From the NCBI RefSeq assembly GCF_023078275.1, contig NC_062971.1, forward strand, positions 7,254,001 through 7,318,000: a stretch of DNA of 64,000 nt, read 5' to 3'. Below are positions 23,501 through 32,300 of the stretch, in pieces; within the stretch, counting starts at the first letter, position 1; every line of letters begins with the position of its first letter. The position numbers were made by a program, and so were the translations under genes. The notes beneath the pieces were generated by a model. That model was not told the origin of the DNA and ran no database searches. It saw only the letters and a list, made by a program, of their open reading frames with translations. Origin of the DNA: Leguminivora glycinivorella (taxonomy: Eukaryota; Arthropoda; Insecta; Lepidoptera; Tortricidae).

Positions 23501-24756
23501 GGTTAAAATTTAAACGTAGAATAATTGATGAAGTCAACAAATATGTAAATGACTATCTGAAACGTTGTCCAGCAACTCCCTTTAATACAAGGAAACTTAA
23601 TGAAGATTTGTATAATGCTTTAAAAAATGTACCAATACCCGATGATGAATCAATGCGAACTGAAGTAGAGTCTGTGCGAATGAAAGATGTTATAAATGAT
23701 TGGCTTAAAACATTGCCTATGAGTAAACAATCGCCTTCGGAACAACTACATACGAATAAAGTAGTGACACTAATGGCACAAAAACTTCAAGAATTAGAAA
23801 AAGGATATCATCCCAATTTTGAAGAAATCGCCGTAGCCGAGATTAGCTCTTACCTGAAGAAGCTCCCTTTAAAAAATAAAAATAATCTACAAGAAATGGC
23901 TAAAAAACTGGTCGACAAGATAAAACAAACTGCTGAATCAAGATCCTTTGTTGAAAGGACATCAAAAATCAACGATGACTGTTTATGTGACGATATTCCA
24001 TTAGCATATTTCCCGAGGCAAACTGGCCCGTCCTGTGCATCTTTTATACCTCCTTGTGGATTAAGTAAAGAAGACCAGAAAAAAATGCAACGAATTAGAG
24101 AGCGGGCAATACTTTGTGAAAGTGGCACACAATCACGACGATGTAAAGATGCTGCTGTGGATCCACCACCCTTGGATCATGGAAGTCAAACAGACATGCC
24201 TTGTAACAACAAATGTTGTCAACATGCAGGGAACCCGGAACCTGTGTGCTCTAAATCCGCCCAGAAAACTACTAAACCAATACCAGCCGCCAGCCGGCCT
24301 TGCACATCCACCCAAGACAATTGGCATTCGAACTTAGGTAACAAGGTAGAATACGCAACTCAAACTCCAATTGAAGAATCTGGCAGAATATGTATACCTT
24401 CGTCATTCTTAAACACTGACCACATTTGTCGCCCCCGAGCGTCACTAACATCACGAAGAGTTCCCGTTAAACGCTCACGCGCAGAAACTTCTACTTATCA
24501 AAGACCGACGGCGACACCAAGAAGACAATTCACTAGCGCTTGCCCAAACGAGTTCTTTAGCCGTCCGAAACACTGTTCGAGATGTCCTCCCGTACCAGAC
24601 AGAGATTATGTAAGAAGTGGTTACAGATGTTTTGGGCAAAATCGTGGTCGAATGAAATCACCTTGCTTGTCTTGTAAGAGAGATCCCACTAAAATATGTG
24701 ATAAATGCATCCGGATGCACATGTGTCCACATCCCACGTGTCTTTATTTTAAATGA
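5501..24756 (+). CDS. giant tandem-repeat protein, ten coding exons, function unknown
   Basis: Exons: 5501-5638 (ATG at 5527 in a good start context), 6002-6111, 6280-6361, 6718-6816, 7958-8101, 8787-8979, 9148-9274, 13132-13197, 14734-14845 and 15932-24756. All ten join without a stop, and the CDS from 5527 is 9870 nt (3289 residues plus stop). Residues 1-348 are basic and low in recognisable domains; residues 312-348 hold a Cys-rich motif 'TCSKCLKRRPCPCEMHKH'. The 8.8-kb last exon opens with Trp-Leu-Lys segments ('SWLKDIP'). It then has about two dozen 83-residue Lys/Glu-rich helical repeats, further Trp-containing segments ('DWLKTLP', 'NWLKKSP'), and from about residue 3034 a Cys-rich tail ending 'CDKCIRMHMCPHPTC'. 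No signal peptide or membrane segment is seen, so it is probably intracellular and elongated. The exon-5 acceptor (7956-7957) has a poor pyrimidine tract. I do not recognise the family; a scaffold role or zinc binding by the tail is only inference. Confidence 0.85.
6428..6542. mobile_element. short inverted-repeat element (MITE) in intron
   Basis: The ends 'ggcccatttctcgaagct' and its near-complement frame about 115 bp. Flanking 'actgg' duplications lie at 6423-6427 and 6543-6547. It sits in the third intron of the giant-repeat gene. Confidence 0.7.
6964..7896. mobile_element. non-autonomous hAT element, 933 bp
   Basis: The ends 'tagagatgggt' and 'acccatctcta' are inverted. An exact 8-bp duplication, 'cctgtgag', lies at 6956-6963 and 7897-7904, which is the hAT hallmark. 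The subterminal DNA is packed with 'gggtaaatacc'-type repeats. No transposase is present. It lies in the intron before exon 5 of the giant-repeat gene, 61 bp from the acceptor. Confidence 0.85.
8115..8242. repeat. small foldback repeat in intron
   Basis: The 20-bp arm 'tgtgtcgcttaacttcaaac' at 8115 recurs inverted at 8223-8242. It starts 14 bp after the exon-5 donor of the giant-repeat gene. Confidence 0.6.
9355..9440. repeat. dispersed repeat fragment (shared with 41110-41190)
   Basis: The pieces 'attgagttctgttgcgcagc' and 'aaggtcgtcgccac' here are inverted relatives of 'gacgaccttcgcacggcgca' and 'atagaattcaatgtcg' near 41150. It is non-coding. Confidence 0.45.
9560..10112. mobile_element. 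non-coding transposon-like repeat, 'accggccaag...ggaaccct' family
   Basis: It starts 'aaaaaaccggccaagagcg', contains a (GGAC)n tract at 10031-10060 followed by 'gacagacatggcgaaactat', and ends 'tacggaaccctaaaaa'. A second, diverged copy with the same start and end layout lies at 12186-13100. I see no ORF and cannot name the superfamily. Confidence 0.65.
10480..10760. repeat. AT-rich inverted-repeat DNA with iterated 'tacaatt/aattgta' motifs
   Basis: Short motifs such as 'aattgtactacaatttac', 'ttgtaattacaatt' and 'cggtacaatttacaatttgt' recur in both orientations. This suggests a decayed terminal-repeat element. The boundaries are not clear. Confidence 0.4.
11149..11229 (+). mobile_element. 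retroposon 3' end fragment
   Basis: 'gtgaaggacggacaaataaa' and 'tttataatattagtatggat' match the 3' half of the repeat at 47496-47678. The 5' part is missing. Confidence 0.6.
11381..11464 (-). mobile_element. retroposon fragment, inverted
   Basis: On the minus strand this reads 'actagcttttgcccgcggct', then a GACGGACAAACAAACAGACA tract, then a 'tatggat' end. These are the head and tail of the same family as 47496-47678, with the middle deleted. Confidence 0.6.
11491..11583 (-). repeat. tRNA-like sequence (SINE head or tRNA relic)
   Basis: On the minus strand an A-box-like 'tggtctagcgggt' (11567-11579) is followed about 50 nt later by a B-box-like 'gagttcgaatctc' (11513-11525). The T-arm folds, but no good cloverleaf with a clear anticodon arm was found. 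It is therefore treated as tRNA-derived and not as a working tRNA gene. Confidence 0.5.
11684..11708. repeat. (GTCGC)n short tandem repeat
   Basis: About five copies of a GC-rich pentamer lie in an otherwise AT-rich intron. Confidence 0.7.
11783..11990 (+). mobile_element. LINE (CR1/Zenon-like) 3' tail
   Basis: A diverged copy of the tail at 3680-3933, with 'gtgaccgctttccatcaggc' and an A-rich end. It lies in the long intron before exon 8 of the giant-repeat gene. Confidence 0.6.
12186..13100. mobile_element. second copy of the 'ggccaag...ggaaccct' repeat
   Basis: It begins near 'attggtcaagtgcgagtcgg' and ends 'tacggaaccctaaaaag', 31 bp before exon 8 of the giant-repeat gene. The middle is diverged from 9560-10112 but keeps a 'gggacagacagacacg' block before the end. 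Confidence 0.6.
13717..14368. mobile_element. hAT-like element holding copies of its own flanks
   Basis: The ends 'tagggattgcaatccgg' and the inverted 'ccggattgg...gcaatcccta' are flanked by 'ctctagct' at 13709-13716 and 14369-14376, an exact 8-bp duplication. Inside are a copy of the left flank (13855-13880, matching 13678-13702) and a copy of the right flank (14301-14330, with 3 extra bases). It sits in the intron between exons 8 and 9 of the giant-repeat gene. Confidence 0.7.
15706..15847. mobile_element. palindromic MITE, 'gccggcgtatcatgc' family
   Basis: Long inverted arms carry 'tttatcacttatccacgtgg' and its complement around a short loop. A sister copy lies at 25521-25653. It lies 85 bp before the last exon of the giant-repeat gene. 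Confidence 0.8.
17045..21540 (+). repeat. coding higher-order tandem repeat, 747-bp period, about six copies
   Basis: The anchor 'gatgatgacgc(t/c)aag' has its 'gac' at 17554, 18301, 19048, 19795, 20542 and 21289, always 747 bp (249 codons) apart. Each unit is three diverged sub-units of about 83 residues, with signature words 'KGLDDSTAKSQLES', 'KGMHKNKAETKVKA' and 'KDISAEKASSEIKS'. Copies 2-5 are much closer to each other than the sub-units are, which suggests recent amplification of the three-unit block. No frame break is seen. Confidence 0.9.
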
Positions 24757-24830
24757 CCCTTATTTTTTGTATTGTTTGGTTTGTACTACATTGATATTTA
24801 CGTCAAGTGTTGTTTCCTGTTTAATTAATC

Positions 24831-24836
24831 AATAAA
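24831..24836 (+). terminator. polyadenylation signal of the giant-repeat gene
   Basis: AATAAA lies 75 bp after the stop codon at 24756, followed by a T-rich run. It is the first canonical signal downstream and is well placed. Confidence 0.7.
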
Positions 24837-25065
24837 ATATATTTTTTTAATTAGCTTTTTATTTTAAAATGTCATTTTAGCATCCAGAAACAGAGTCAGG
24901 GTTTAAATAGTAATACCTACCTACCAATGGCTAGATTGCATGTTAAATCATACGCTTGCCCTTATCCATGCCTTATCCCTTGCTTGACTGTCAAGCAAAT
25001 CCTCGCTCTGAAAATCGTCCCACAAAAAAATTATATAGGCTAGTTTCCTATACTTAAAATAATAA
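24837..25065. other. intergenic, nothing recognised
   Basis: AT-rich spacer after the giant-repeat gene. Confidence 0.4.
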
Positions 25066-25320
25066 TTTTCCCCTCACTAGCTCGGAAACACGTGTTTTGT
25101 CCTTTAATACCAGCGGGTAAAAACGCATTTTATCCACTAGTGGGTAAAGTAATTTGACCTTGAATATAATCAAATTAACTGCTTTAAAATTGATAAAAGT
25201 AGGTGAATCTATAGTAATAAAGATGATTTACCACCTGTGGAACTACTGGAAGCAGTGATAAACGCATTTTTTTGCGTTGTAGTTTCCTCGCTATAAGTGG
25301 AAAAGTTTTGTGTTACACTC
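25066..25320. mobile_element. MITE, 'cccctcactagctcgg' family
   Basis: This is a single copy of the element that is tandemly repeated at 47681-48803. It begins 'tttcccctcactagctcgg' and ends near the degenerate inverse 'ctataagtggaaaag'. Confidence 0.7.
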
Positions 25321-25429
25321 AAAATTGCCTGAAAAACTTGCCTGGTGTAGCCCAGGCCAGGCATAACTTTACGCTCCGCGCACACGGATGCAACCAAGCC
25401 CCCCTAATAAAAATTCGTGTAAAATGCAT

Positions 25430-25520
25430 ATACTCATCCTTGACTTCCTTATGACTTAGATAATGTATTGAAAAAGGATGGATATATGCTAGTTATTTCT
25501 CTTTTTGGTAGGTGGTCCCA
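25430..25520. repeat. partial copy of the element at 27802-28131
   Basis: 'agataatgtattgaaaaagg' and 'tgctagttatttctcttttt' match the middle of the 27.9-kb element. The copy is cut off by the palindromic MITE that starts at 25521. Confidence 0.55.
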
Positions 25521-25653
25521 GCCGGCGTATCATGCTGCCAATTTTATCACTTATCCACGTGGATAAAGCATCCGTCACGCTTTACTGTCAGTGTGAGAGT
25601 GACAGATGTCTTATCCACGTGGATAAGTGATAAAATTAAAATGATACGCCGGC
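25521..25653. mobile_element. palindromic MITE, sister of 15706-15847
   Basis: It has the same 'gccggcgtatcatgc' ends and 'ttatccacgtggata' arms. Both arms are almost fully complementary. Confidence 0.8.
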
Positions 25654-25939
25654 TTTTTGTGTTAGCTAGGGATGTTACTTTGTCGATTCAATTATCGATA
25701 AAATATGCACTACTACGTTCTCACCTTAAAAATAATATAAACGTTATATATATATAAAAGTAACGAAAACATACAATATTGATATAAACATTTCATTTGG
25801 ATTATTATATGGCTTTTTGGCTATGAAAGTCATATATTCATACATTCTTGCCTTTTTGGCTAACCGTACCTACTGATTGCAAATAAATGGTTTGTTTATG
25901 TACTTACCTACATAAACGGTCACTTCTCTTCTCTTACCA

Positions 25940-26070
25940 AGTCCTAATATTACATTATCATACCTATATCTTTGATCATAGGTCTGTATGCCTCCCTTTT
26001 TCTGTAACGTGAATAAAAAGGACGGCATGTTGTCTATGACTATATTTCTATGATAGTGTAATATCGGCCT
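25940..26070. mobile_element. MITE with 'gatcatag' arms
   Basis: The ends 'gtcctaatattacattatca' and 'tgatagtgtaatatcggcct' are inverted. The same element, split by a LINE tail, recurs at about 37566-37863. Confidence 0.6.
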
Positions 26071-26670
26071 AAATAGTTTGTAAAAAATAGAAGATGGGAG
26101 ATACGAGTATAAAACAAATAAATACATTCTTCTCTTCTCCTTACGCAAAGACCTAAGTAATTTAATTCATGTAGCATCCCTCTATTAATTTCTAGTCCAC
26201 CACTCAAGAATCTACTTATACTTACTCAATAATATTTTCTCTATCAAATAGAAAATATAAACAAAACGGCAGTGTAGGTACCAAAATTTATTATTTCAAT
26301 AGTTTCACCTATTTTTAGTTTCTTTTTAATAATGTTTGAAAATTTCTGGAAAACTAAAAAATACTATAAGTTTAATTCACTAGAAATGTTACATTACCAT
26401 TTACCCAGTCTGTGATACCTGATCATCATTAATCATTTTTATGTCCTTTTCAATGCAAGAATGTCAATAGAGTTAATGTCGGGACGTCGATAAAAATGAC
26501 ACATCACTAGTACAAAAACATAACCTAAAAACAGTTTGGAGAAACTTCGAAAAAAACATGCACAAAATTATGCAGAATTTAACATGGTAGTAGTTATTAT
26601 ATAAACTATGAAAATATCGTATTTTATGCTTTGTTTAGATCCTACAAATAATAGTATCAATAACTGACCG
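26071..26670. other. AT-rich spacer, including downstream DNA of a THAP relic
   Basis: No open frame is seen. From about 26490 the DNA is similar to 27165-27340, so it belongs to the duplicated THAP-like unit. Confidence 0.4.
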
Positions 26671-26671
26671 A

Positions 26672-26755
26672 AATTCACTAATGAAACACAGCAGGTTCTT
26701 GGGAGTTTTCTTTTCTCCATGTACGTGAATTACAGTCCTTAATCACACAAGCCAT
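26672..26755 (-). pseudogene. THAP-like zinc-finger first exon, copy 2 (broken)
   Basis: From ATG at 26755 the frame gives a start with Cys-x4-Cys ('CVIKDC'), a basic stretch, and 'AVFH' before an in-frame stop where the sister copy (27415-27339) has its splice donor. THAP domains are N-terminal C2CH DNA-binding modules. Only the first Cys pair is here. The donor is changed from 'cg|gtaagt' to 'ta|gtgaat', and no second exon is found downstream. Confidence 0.5.
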
Positions 26756-26932
26756 AATCACACAAGGAACTTGAACACATCACAAATAAGAATTTAGCAG
26801 GATCATCAACTATCTATCAGGAATAAACACAATTAAATTAAAAATCGGCCAGACGACCGCCGAGATATTTGATCTAATATAATACGATTATGTACAATTG
26901 TAGACACCTGGGGAGACATCTGGGGGCCTGCT

Positions 26933-27415
26933 CTATTTCAGCTTCTTGGCCTTCTTTTTGGTGAAGTCTTGGGAGTAAAGGAACCGCGAGCATCGCACCT
27001 TGAACTTCGTGTTTCCGGTCTTCTTCGGAAATCTAAGAAATATATAAAGTTGAATTTGTAAAATAGCTAAATAACAAGAGAATCATAACAAAGAACAATA
27101 ATCATTGATGGCGTTTTTAAGGTATGAATATTGATATGTTATTATTGCAAGGTCGATAAAACACATCACATCACTATGCTAAAAAACATAACCTTTCCGA
27201 GTTTGAGAAAACTTCCAAAAATATGCATAAATCTATACAGAATTGAATAAGATTTGAATTGTATAAACTACTAATATGTACATTTATATTTCTGCCAGGT
27301 CGTATCAATAAATATTATCAAAATTTCAAGAAACTTACCGATGAAATGATATAACCTCTTGCGTGTTTTCTTTTCTTCCTAAATGTGATTTGCAACACTT
27401 GATCACACAAGCCAT
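26933..27415 (-). pseudogene. THAP-like zinc-finger gene relic, copy 1 (two short exons)
   Basis: Exon 27415-27339 and exon 27032-26933 join in phase (77 + 100 nt) to a 58-residue frame. The start has 'CVIKCC' then 'ISFHRFPKK', the typical THAP N-terminus. The second exon ends with 'RCSRFLYSQDF' where THAP domains have Cys-Ser-x-His-Phe, so the zinc-ligand His appears replaced. The central Trp region is missing and a stop follows 'KKAKKLK'. The known role of THAP modules is sequence-specific DNA binding, in transposases and their domesticated relatives. This copy looks dead or truncated. It is a tandem, same-orientation duplicate of 26672-26755. Confidence 0.5.
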
Positions 27416-27522
27416 AGTCAGAAACATAGAAATATTACATATAGAATACTAGTTTCCATACAACTCATCGGCCAACAATGAAGCCAAAACCCGATCGATG
27501 TGTGCGTGGAACGCGCCTGTTT

Positions 27523-27689
27523 TAGGCTCCCCACAGACAGTCTTAAAAATTCATAATCTTAAAAAAAACTTGTATGCAATCTAACAGTTCAGATCTGTCA
27601 GTGTCTTGTCAGTGTCAGTTTGAACTGTCAGATTGCATACAAGTTTTTTTTAAGATTATGAATTTTTAAGACTGTCTGTGGGGAGCCTT
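27523..27689. mobile_element. near-perfect palindromic MITE, 'ggctccccacagacag' family
   Basis: The arms run from 'ttaggctccccacagacag' to its complement 'ctgtctgtggggagcctta' around a small centre rich in 'gtcagtgtcag'. A diverged relative lies at about 47198-47392. Confidence 0.8.
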
Positions 27690-27801
27690 ACGCTCACCCC
27701 ACGCACACATGCATATAAAAAATGTTGCCAGAGAAAAATGATTTCGCTCGAAGTTGGGATTTTTACAAAGTCGTTGTACTTGGTTATAATAATTAATTAC
27801 T

Positions 27802-28131
27802 ATAGCCTGTCAACCAAATTTTGACAGTAGCAATGTACATCAAACTAAAGTATGGTATCCCTATGAAACGAACAAAAACCAGCAATGTACGTCGAACAGC
27901 CACAGATATTTTTTTTTTCAAGGGGCTCGTTCCTTCCTTACGAATTAGATAATGTATTAAAAAGGGACAGATATGTGCTAGTTATTTCTCTTTTTGGTAG
28001 GGTGGAGATTTCCACAGATAAGATACAAATGACACGCGAATTTCCACCGATTTTCAAAACTAGTGTTGCTAGCCCGCGATTTTTCAAATTTGCCGCCTTT
28101 TTCTAGTGACAAGGTTTGGTTGACGGTCTAT
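27802..28131. mobile_element. MITE with 'atagcctgtcaaccaaa' ends
   Basis: The inverted ends 'atagcctgtcaaccaaa' and 'tttggttgacggtctat' are flanked by TA. A 73-codon open stretch inside (27885-28106) is taken as chance. Confidence 0.6.
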
Positions 28132-28819
28132 ACTTAATAATTTTTAGTGTGTGCTCCATGGAAATGTTGTAAGTAATGGTTGAAATGAATTTATTTTAAA
28201 AATAAACATATTGAGTGCCTATACAAATAAATTTCTGTTTGGTTACCTATTAAGCATCTGAAGTAACCGGGTACAGCAGGAACCCTTTTGATGCAACTCT
28301 GTCCGTCTGTCTGTCTGTCACATTCCTAAATATCTTAAGAACTGTTCTACTTATGCTATTGATTTGTTTTTAACATCTACAATTAAATTGGGAGTGTTAT
28401 TATAGTGCTAACACATGACCGTGACCGTACGAGGACCCTGCCGCACCAAAGTCATCCAATTACTATCTTGTAAGTGGGAGCGAGAAAGAATTATTCTTTT
28501 CTAGCTCCCACGTACAGGCATATATCGAAAGTTGTAGTAGTGCGAAAAGCTTTTCCTTCGTATTTTTCCGGAAACGTTCGTATTTCTCATGCTAGTTCAG
28601 TCAATTTCAGTACTTCTTGTACTGAGACTGACTGAAATACGAGTACCATGACATTCGTACGTTGCACAGACAGAAGCAGATTAGTCAGAAATCTAAAATG
28701 AAGAAATATTATGCTATAATACTTAGCTAGTATTAAAATTTCGATAAAACAACAAAATTTGTGTCTTTGAGAAAACTTAGGAAATTTTTTTTTTTTCATT
28801 TTAAAATGTATTTCTTTAA
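28132..28819. other. spacer before the LTR element
   Basis: It contains a short GTCT tract near 28290-28320. At 28543-28575 there is a piece ('aaaagcttttccttcgtatt') related by inversion to 8610-8640. No gene is seen. Confidence 0.4.
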
Positions 28820-28824
28820 ATATA

Positions 28825-29172
28825 TAACGGCGCGCGGTTTATTTACTTTGTTCGATTATTTTTAAAATAGTGAAATTGTCGGGTAGTTGTGATTTACTCA
28901 TGACATTTGATTTATTTTAAGAGCGGGTAATCCCGAATGGAGTTGTAAGTGTCATGGCGGCGCGGGACGTCATTTCATTCGTTCAATGAACTGACAGCGC
29001 CCCGCACGAGATGGTCGCTTACAAAACCATTAGCTCTTGCCTTTGATTTATAATCGCGAGTTATTTTTGTAATCGGTGAATATTTTTGATGTTAATTAAT
29101 CCTAATAGTAAACACAGTGATTTAAAAGTATAGTTTGAGTGTTATTTCGTGAATCCTGCACGTGCGCGCCCA
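28825..29172 (+). repeat. 5' LTR
   Basis: 348 bp, beginning 'taacggcgcgcgg' and ending 'gcgcgccca'. It is identical to the 3' LTR except that it lacks a 5-bp 'tttaa' repeat. It ends only 12 bp before the gag ATG at 29185. Confidence 0.92.
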
Positions 29173-29184
29173 CACAACATCAAT

Positions 29185-29337
29185 ATGTCGAACACGCCTC
29201 CAAATACACCTGTTCGGCCTCCCGATACTCCGACATCGGAAGTGAGATTACCAGAAACGGTGCAGGATAACCCTACAGGTCAGAGTGGTGTTATTTTGAA
29301 TAATACAGACAATCAAAATGTGGAGAATGTTATTTGA
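29185..29337 (+). pseudogene. gag: gag N-terminal segment, out of frame with main ORF
   Basis: From ATG at 29185 a proline/threonine-rich leader of about 50 codons runs to a stop at 29335-29337. It overlaps the start of the 1013-codon frame that opens at 29318. Gag leaders of this kind normally continue into the capsid region, so a one-base length change near 29330 probably separates them. A programmed frameshift here is less likely. Confidence 0.5.
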
Positions 29338-32300
29338 AATGCAGCAAAATCAAATGATGGAATTGATTCGTACCATTAAGGAACCAAATACTAGAGATAC
29401 TAAACTAGTACTTCCTGAATTTAATCCTGAATCACGAGACAGCGATGCTCGGGCGTGGTGCGCTACTGTTGATTTGTGCGTACAAGAAAAAGAGGTGACA
29501 AGTAGCAACCTAATTATTGCCCTGAGTCGAGCGCTAAAAGGCACAGCAGCGTCGTGGCTGGCCCAGAATAGTTTTGCTGGGATAACTTGGCCTCAGATAA
29601 AAGACTCTTTTCTTGCTCGCTTCGATTACGTCGAAACACCAGCTGCTACTTTATACAGGCTGCTCAACGAGAACCCAAAGGATGGTGAATGTTTAGCATC
29701 ATACGCTAATCGATTTTTAAGCACGCTAATGAATAGGTGGAGTTCTTTATCAAATGAGCAGATAGCTATAGCTGTAACCTTAGCACATACATCTAAAACT
29801 GACCCACGACTACAAAGACTGGCTTTTACTACGGAAATCGATACGAGAGTGAAAATGCAACAAGAACTGATGGCTTATACGTATCGTAAGAGAGGACCTG
29901 CGACACAAGATAAACAGTTGGCACAAAATGAGGCTAAACGTCCACGTGTTGATTCATTACGGAGGTGCTACATTTGCAACAAGCCGGGCCACTTGGCAAG
30001 TGATTGCCGTGTTAAAAATGACTCAAGTTCAGCATCGACATCGAAAACTACGGCGGATGTTCCAACGAAGCCTTCTTCGCTCACGTGTTTCTCCTGTGGT
30101 GAAAAAGGACACATATCAACGCGCTGCATGAAGAAAGAAAATAATTCAAGCGAAGCGGTTGCGGAGCGCCGAGTGAATATCTGCACTGTCAAGCAAGCGT
30201 CAGACCAACTGTCTACAAGTCACGGTGAGAAGTATTCATTCTGTTTTGATTCGGGTGCTGAATGCTCTCTAATTAGAGAAAGTGTAGCTAAAAATTTTCC
30301 AGGTAAACGACAGCAAAATATAGTAAATTTAATTGGCTTAGATAAACAATCTAGTGGTTTACAGTGTAGTATTCAAATTTTAGCCACGGTCAACATACAG
30401 GGGCACTCTGTGCAATTGCTTTTGTATACTGTACCTGATGATTGCATACCTCAGCCTATCCAAGTGGGGCGAGATATATTGACGTTAGGGTATGCAGTAG
30501 AAATAACTGAAAGTAAACTTGTTTTTAAGAAAGTCAAGACGGTAGCAGTTTGTGAAGTAGGGTCTAAAGTAAAGGATTTCCAAAACATCAACACTGACAT
30601 TCCTAGCGACTTTCGCGGACAGGTACTGACATTACTCGAAGAAAACTCAGACCATTTTGTCGAAGGGACTCCAACTGGTAGAGTTAGCACCGGGCAGTTA
30701 GAAATTAAATTAGCTGATCCGAATCGTACTGTGCAAAGACGTCCGTATCGGTTGAGTACAGACGAGAGGGAATTAGTACGCGACAAAGTTAAAGACCTCT
30801 TAGAAGCTGGTATTATTCAAGAAAGTTGCTCCCCATTCTCGAGCCCCATTTTATTGGTCAAAAAGAAAGACGGCTCCGACCGACTTTGCGTAGATTATCG
30901 AGAGCTTAATAATAATACTGTGCCCGATCGTTACCCACTTCCTATTATTTCTGATCAAATTCAGCGGCTGGTAGGAGCCAACTTTTTCACGTCACTTGAC
31001 ATGGCAAGTGGGTACCATCAGATACCAGTCCACAGGGACTCGATAGAGCGGACAAGTTTCGTGACCCCGGACGGGCAGTACGAATACCTTACTATGCCAT
31101 TCGGGCTCCGAAATGCGCCGGCGGTGTATCAACGTGCTATAAATAAGGCGCTAGGTCATTTAGGTGAGACGTTTGCTGTAGTGTATTTAGATGACGTCAT
31201 TATTCCCTCCCGCACAGTAGAGGAAGGCTTAGATCGGTTACGCCAAGTATTAGGAGCATTGAGTAGTGCCGGTTTCTCACTGAATTTAAAGAAATGCGCG
31301 TTCTTGAAGACAGAAGTAGAATATTTGGGCTATCACGTTTCTGCCGGAGAAATACGGCCTAACCCCAGAAAGATTAAAGCTTTAACAGAACTTGCACCAC
31401 CCGAAACAGTTTCGCAGTTGAGACAATTCATTGGCCTGGCCTCATATTTTAGGCAGTTTATACCGGGATTTTCTCAAAAGACAGCCCCTCTCTATAGATT
31501 GACTTCCGGAAAAGGGAAAGTTGTTTGGACGCCAGAATTTGAGAAGATTAGGCAAGATATTGTGACTATCCTAACTGATAAGCCGGTATTAACTATTTTT
31601 GACCCTGATCAGCCGATTGAGCTTCATACCGATGCCAGCGCTGAAGGTTATGGAGCTATACTGATGCAACCCGTTGATGGTAAATTACGCGTGATCGAAT
31701 ACTATAGCCGCCGAACCTCCAGCGCTGAGTCTCGATATCACTCATACGAGCTAGAGACCCTAGCCGTCGTGAATGGCATAAAACATTTCCGGCATTATTT
31801 GCACGGGCGTAGGTTTAAAGTAGTTACTGATTGTAATGCCGTGAAAGCGTCCAAATCGAAAATAGACCTTACACCGCGTGTGCACCGGTGGTGGTGTTTT
31901 CTACAGACTTTTGAGTTTGACATCGAGTATCGCCAGGGTAAAAATATGAGTCACGTTGACTTCCTGTCTCGAAATCCTCTTCCTGTGTCGACACAGAAAA
32001 CTCCAAAGGTAGAACAAAAACGTATTAATTTGACAGAGATCTCTGATTCTTGGCTCCAGGCAGAACAACAGAAAGACGACGAAATTAGGTCGCTTATTGC
32101 GAAGTTTAATAGTAATGAGCTTAATGACGACTTGGCTAAGACTTATGAGATCAGGCGAGGTGTTTTGCATCGAAAAATAGAGCGCAATAACAGAAGTGCT
32201 TGGTTACCAGTTGTGCCAAGACAGTTTCAGTGGGCCGTCATAAACCACGTTCATGAGAACATTATGCACTTGGGGTGGGAGAAAACCTTAGAAAAGGCGT

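Noticed and set aside
26933..27032. Resemblance of 'KFKVRCSRFLY' to ribosomal protein L38
   Set aside because: The upstream exon with a Cys-x3-Cys start and 'FHRFPK' fits a THAP domain much better, and the sequence after the match does not follow L38.
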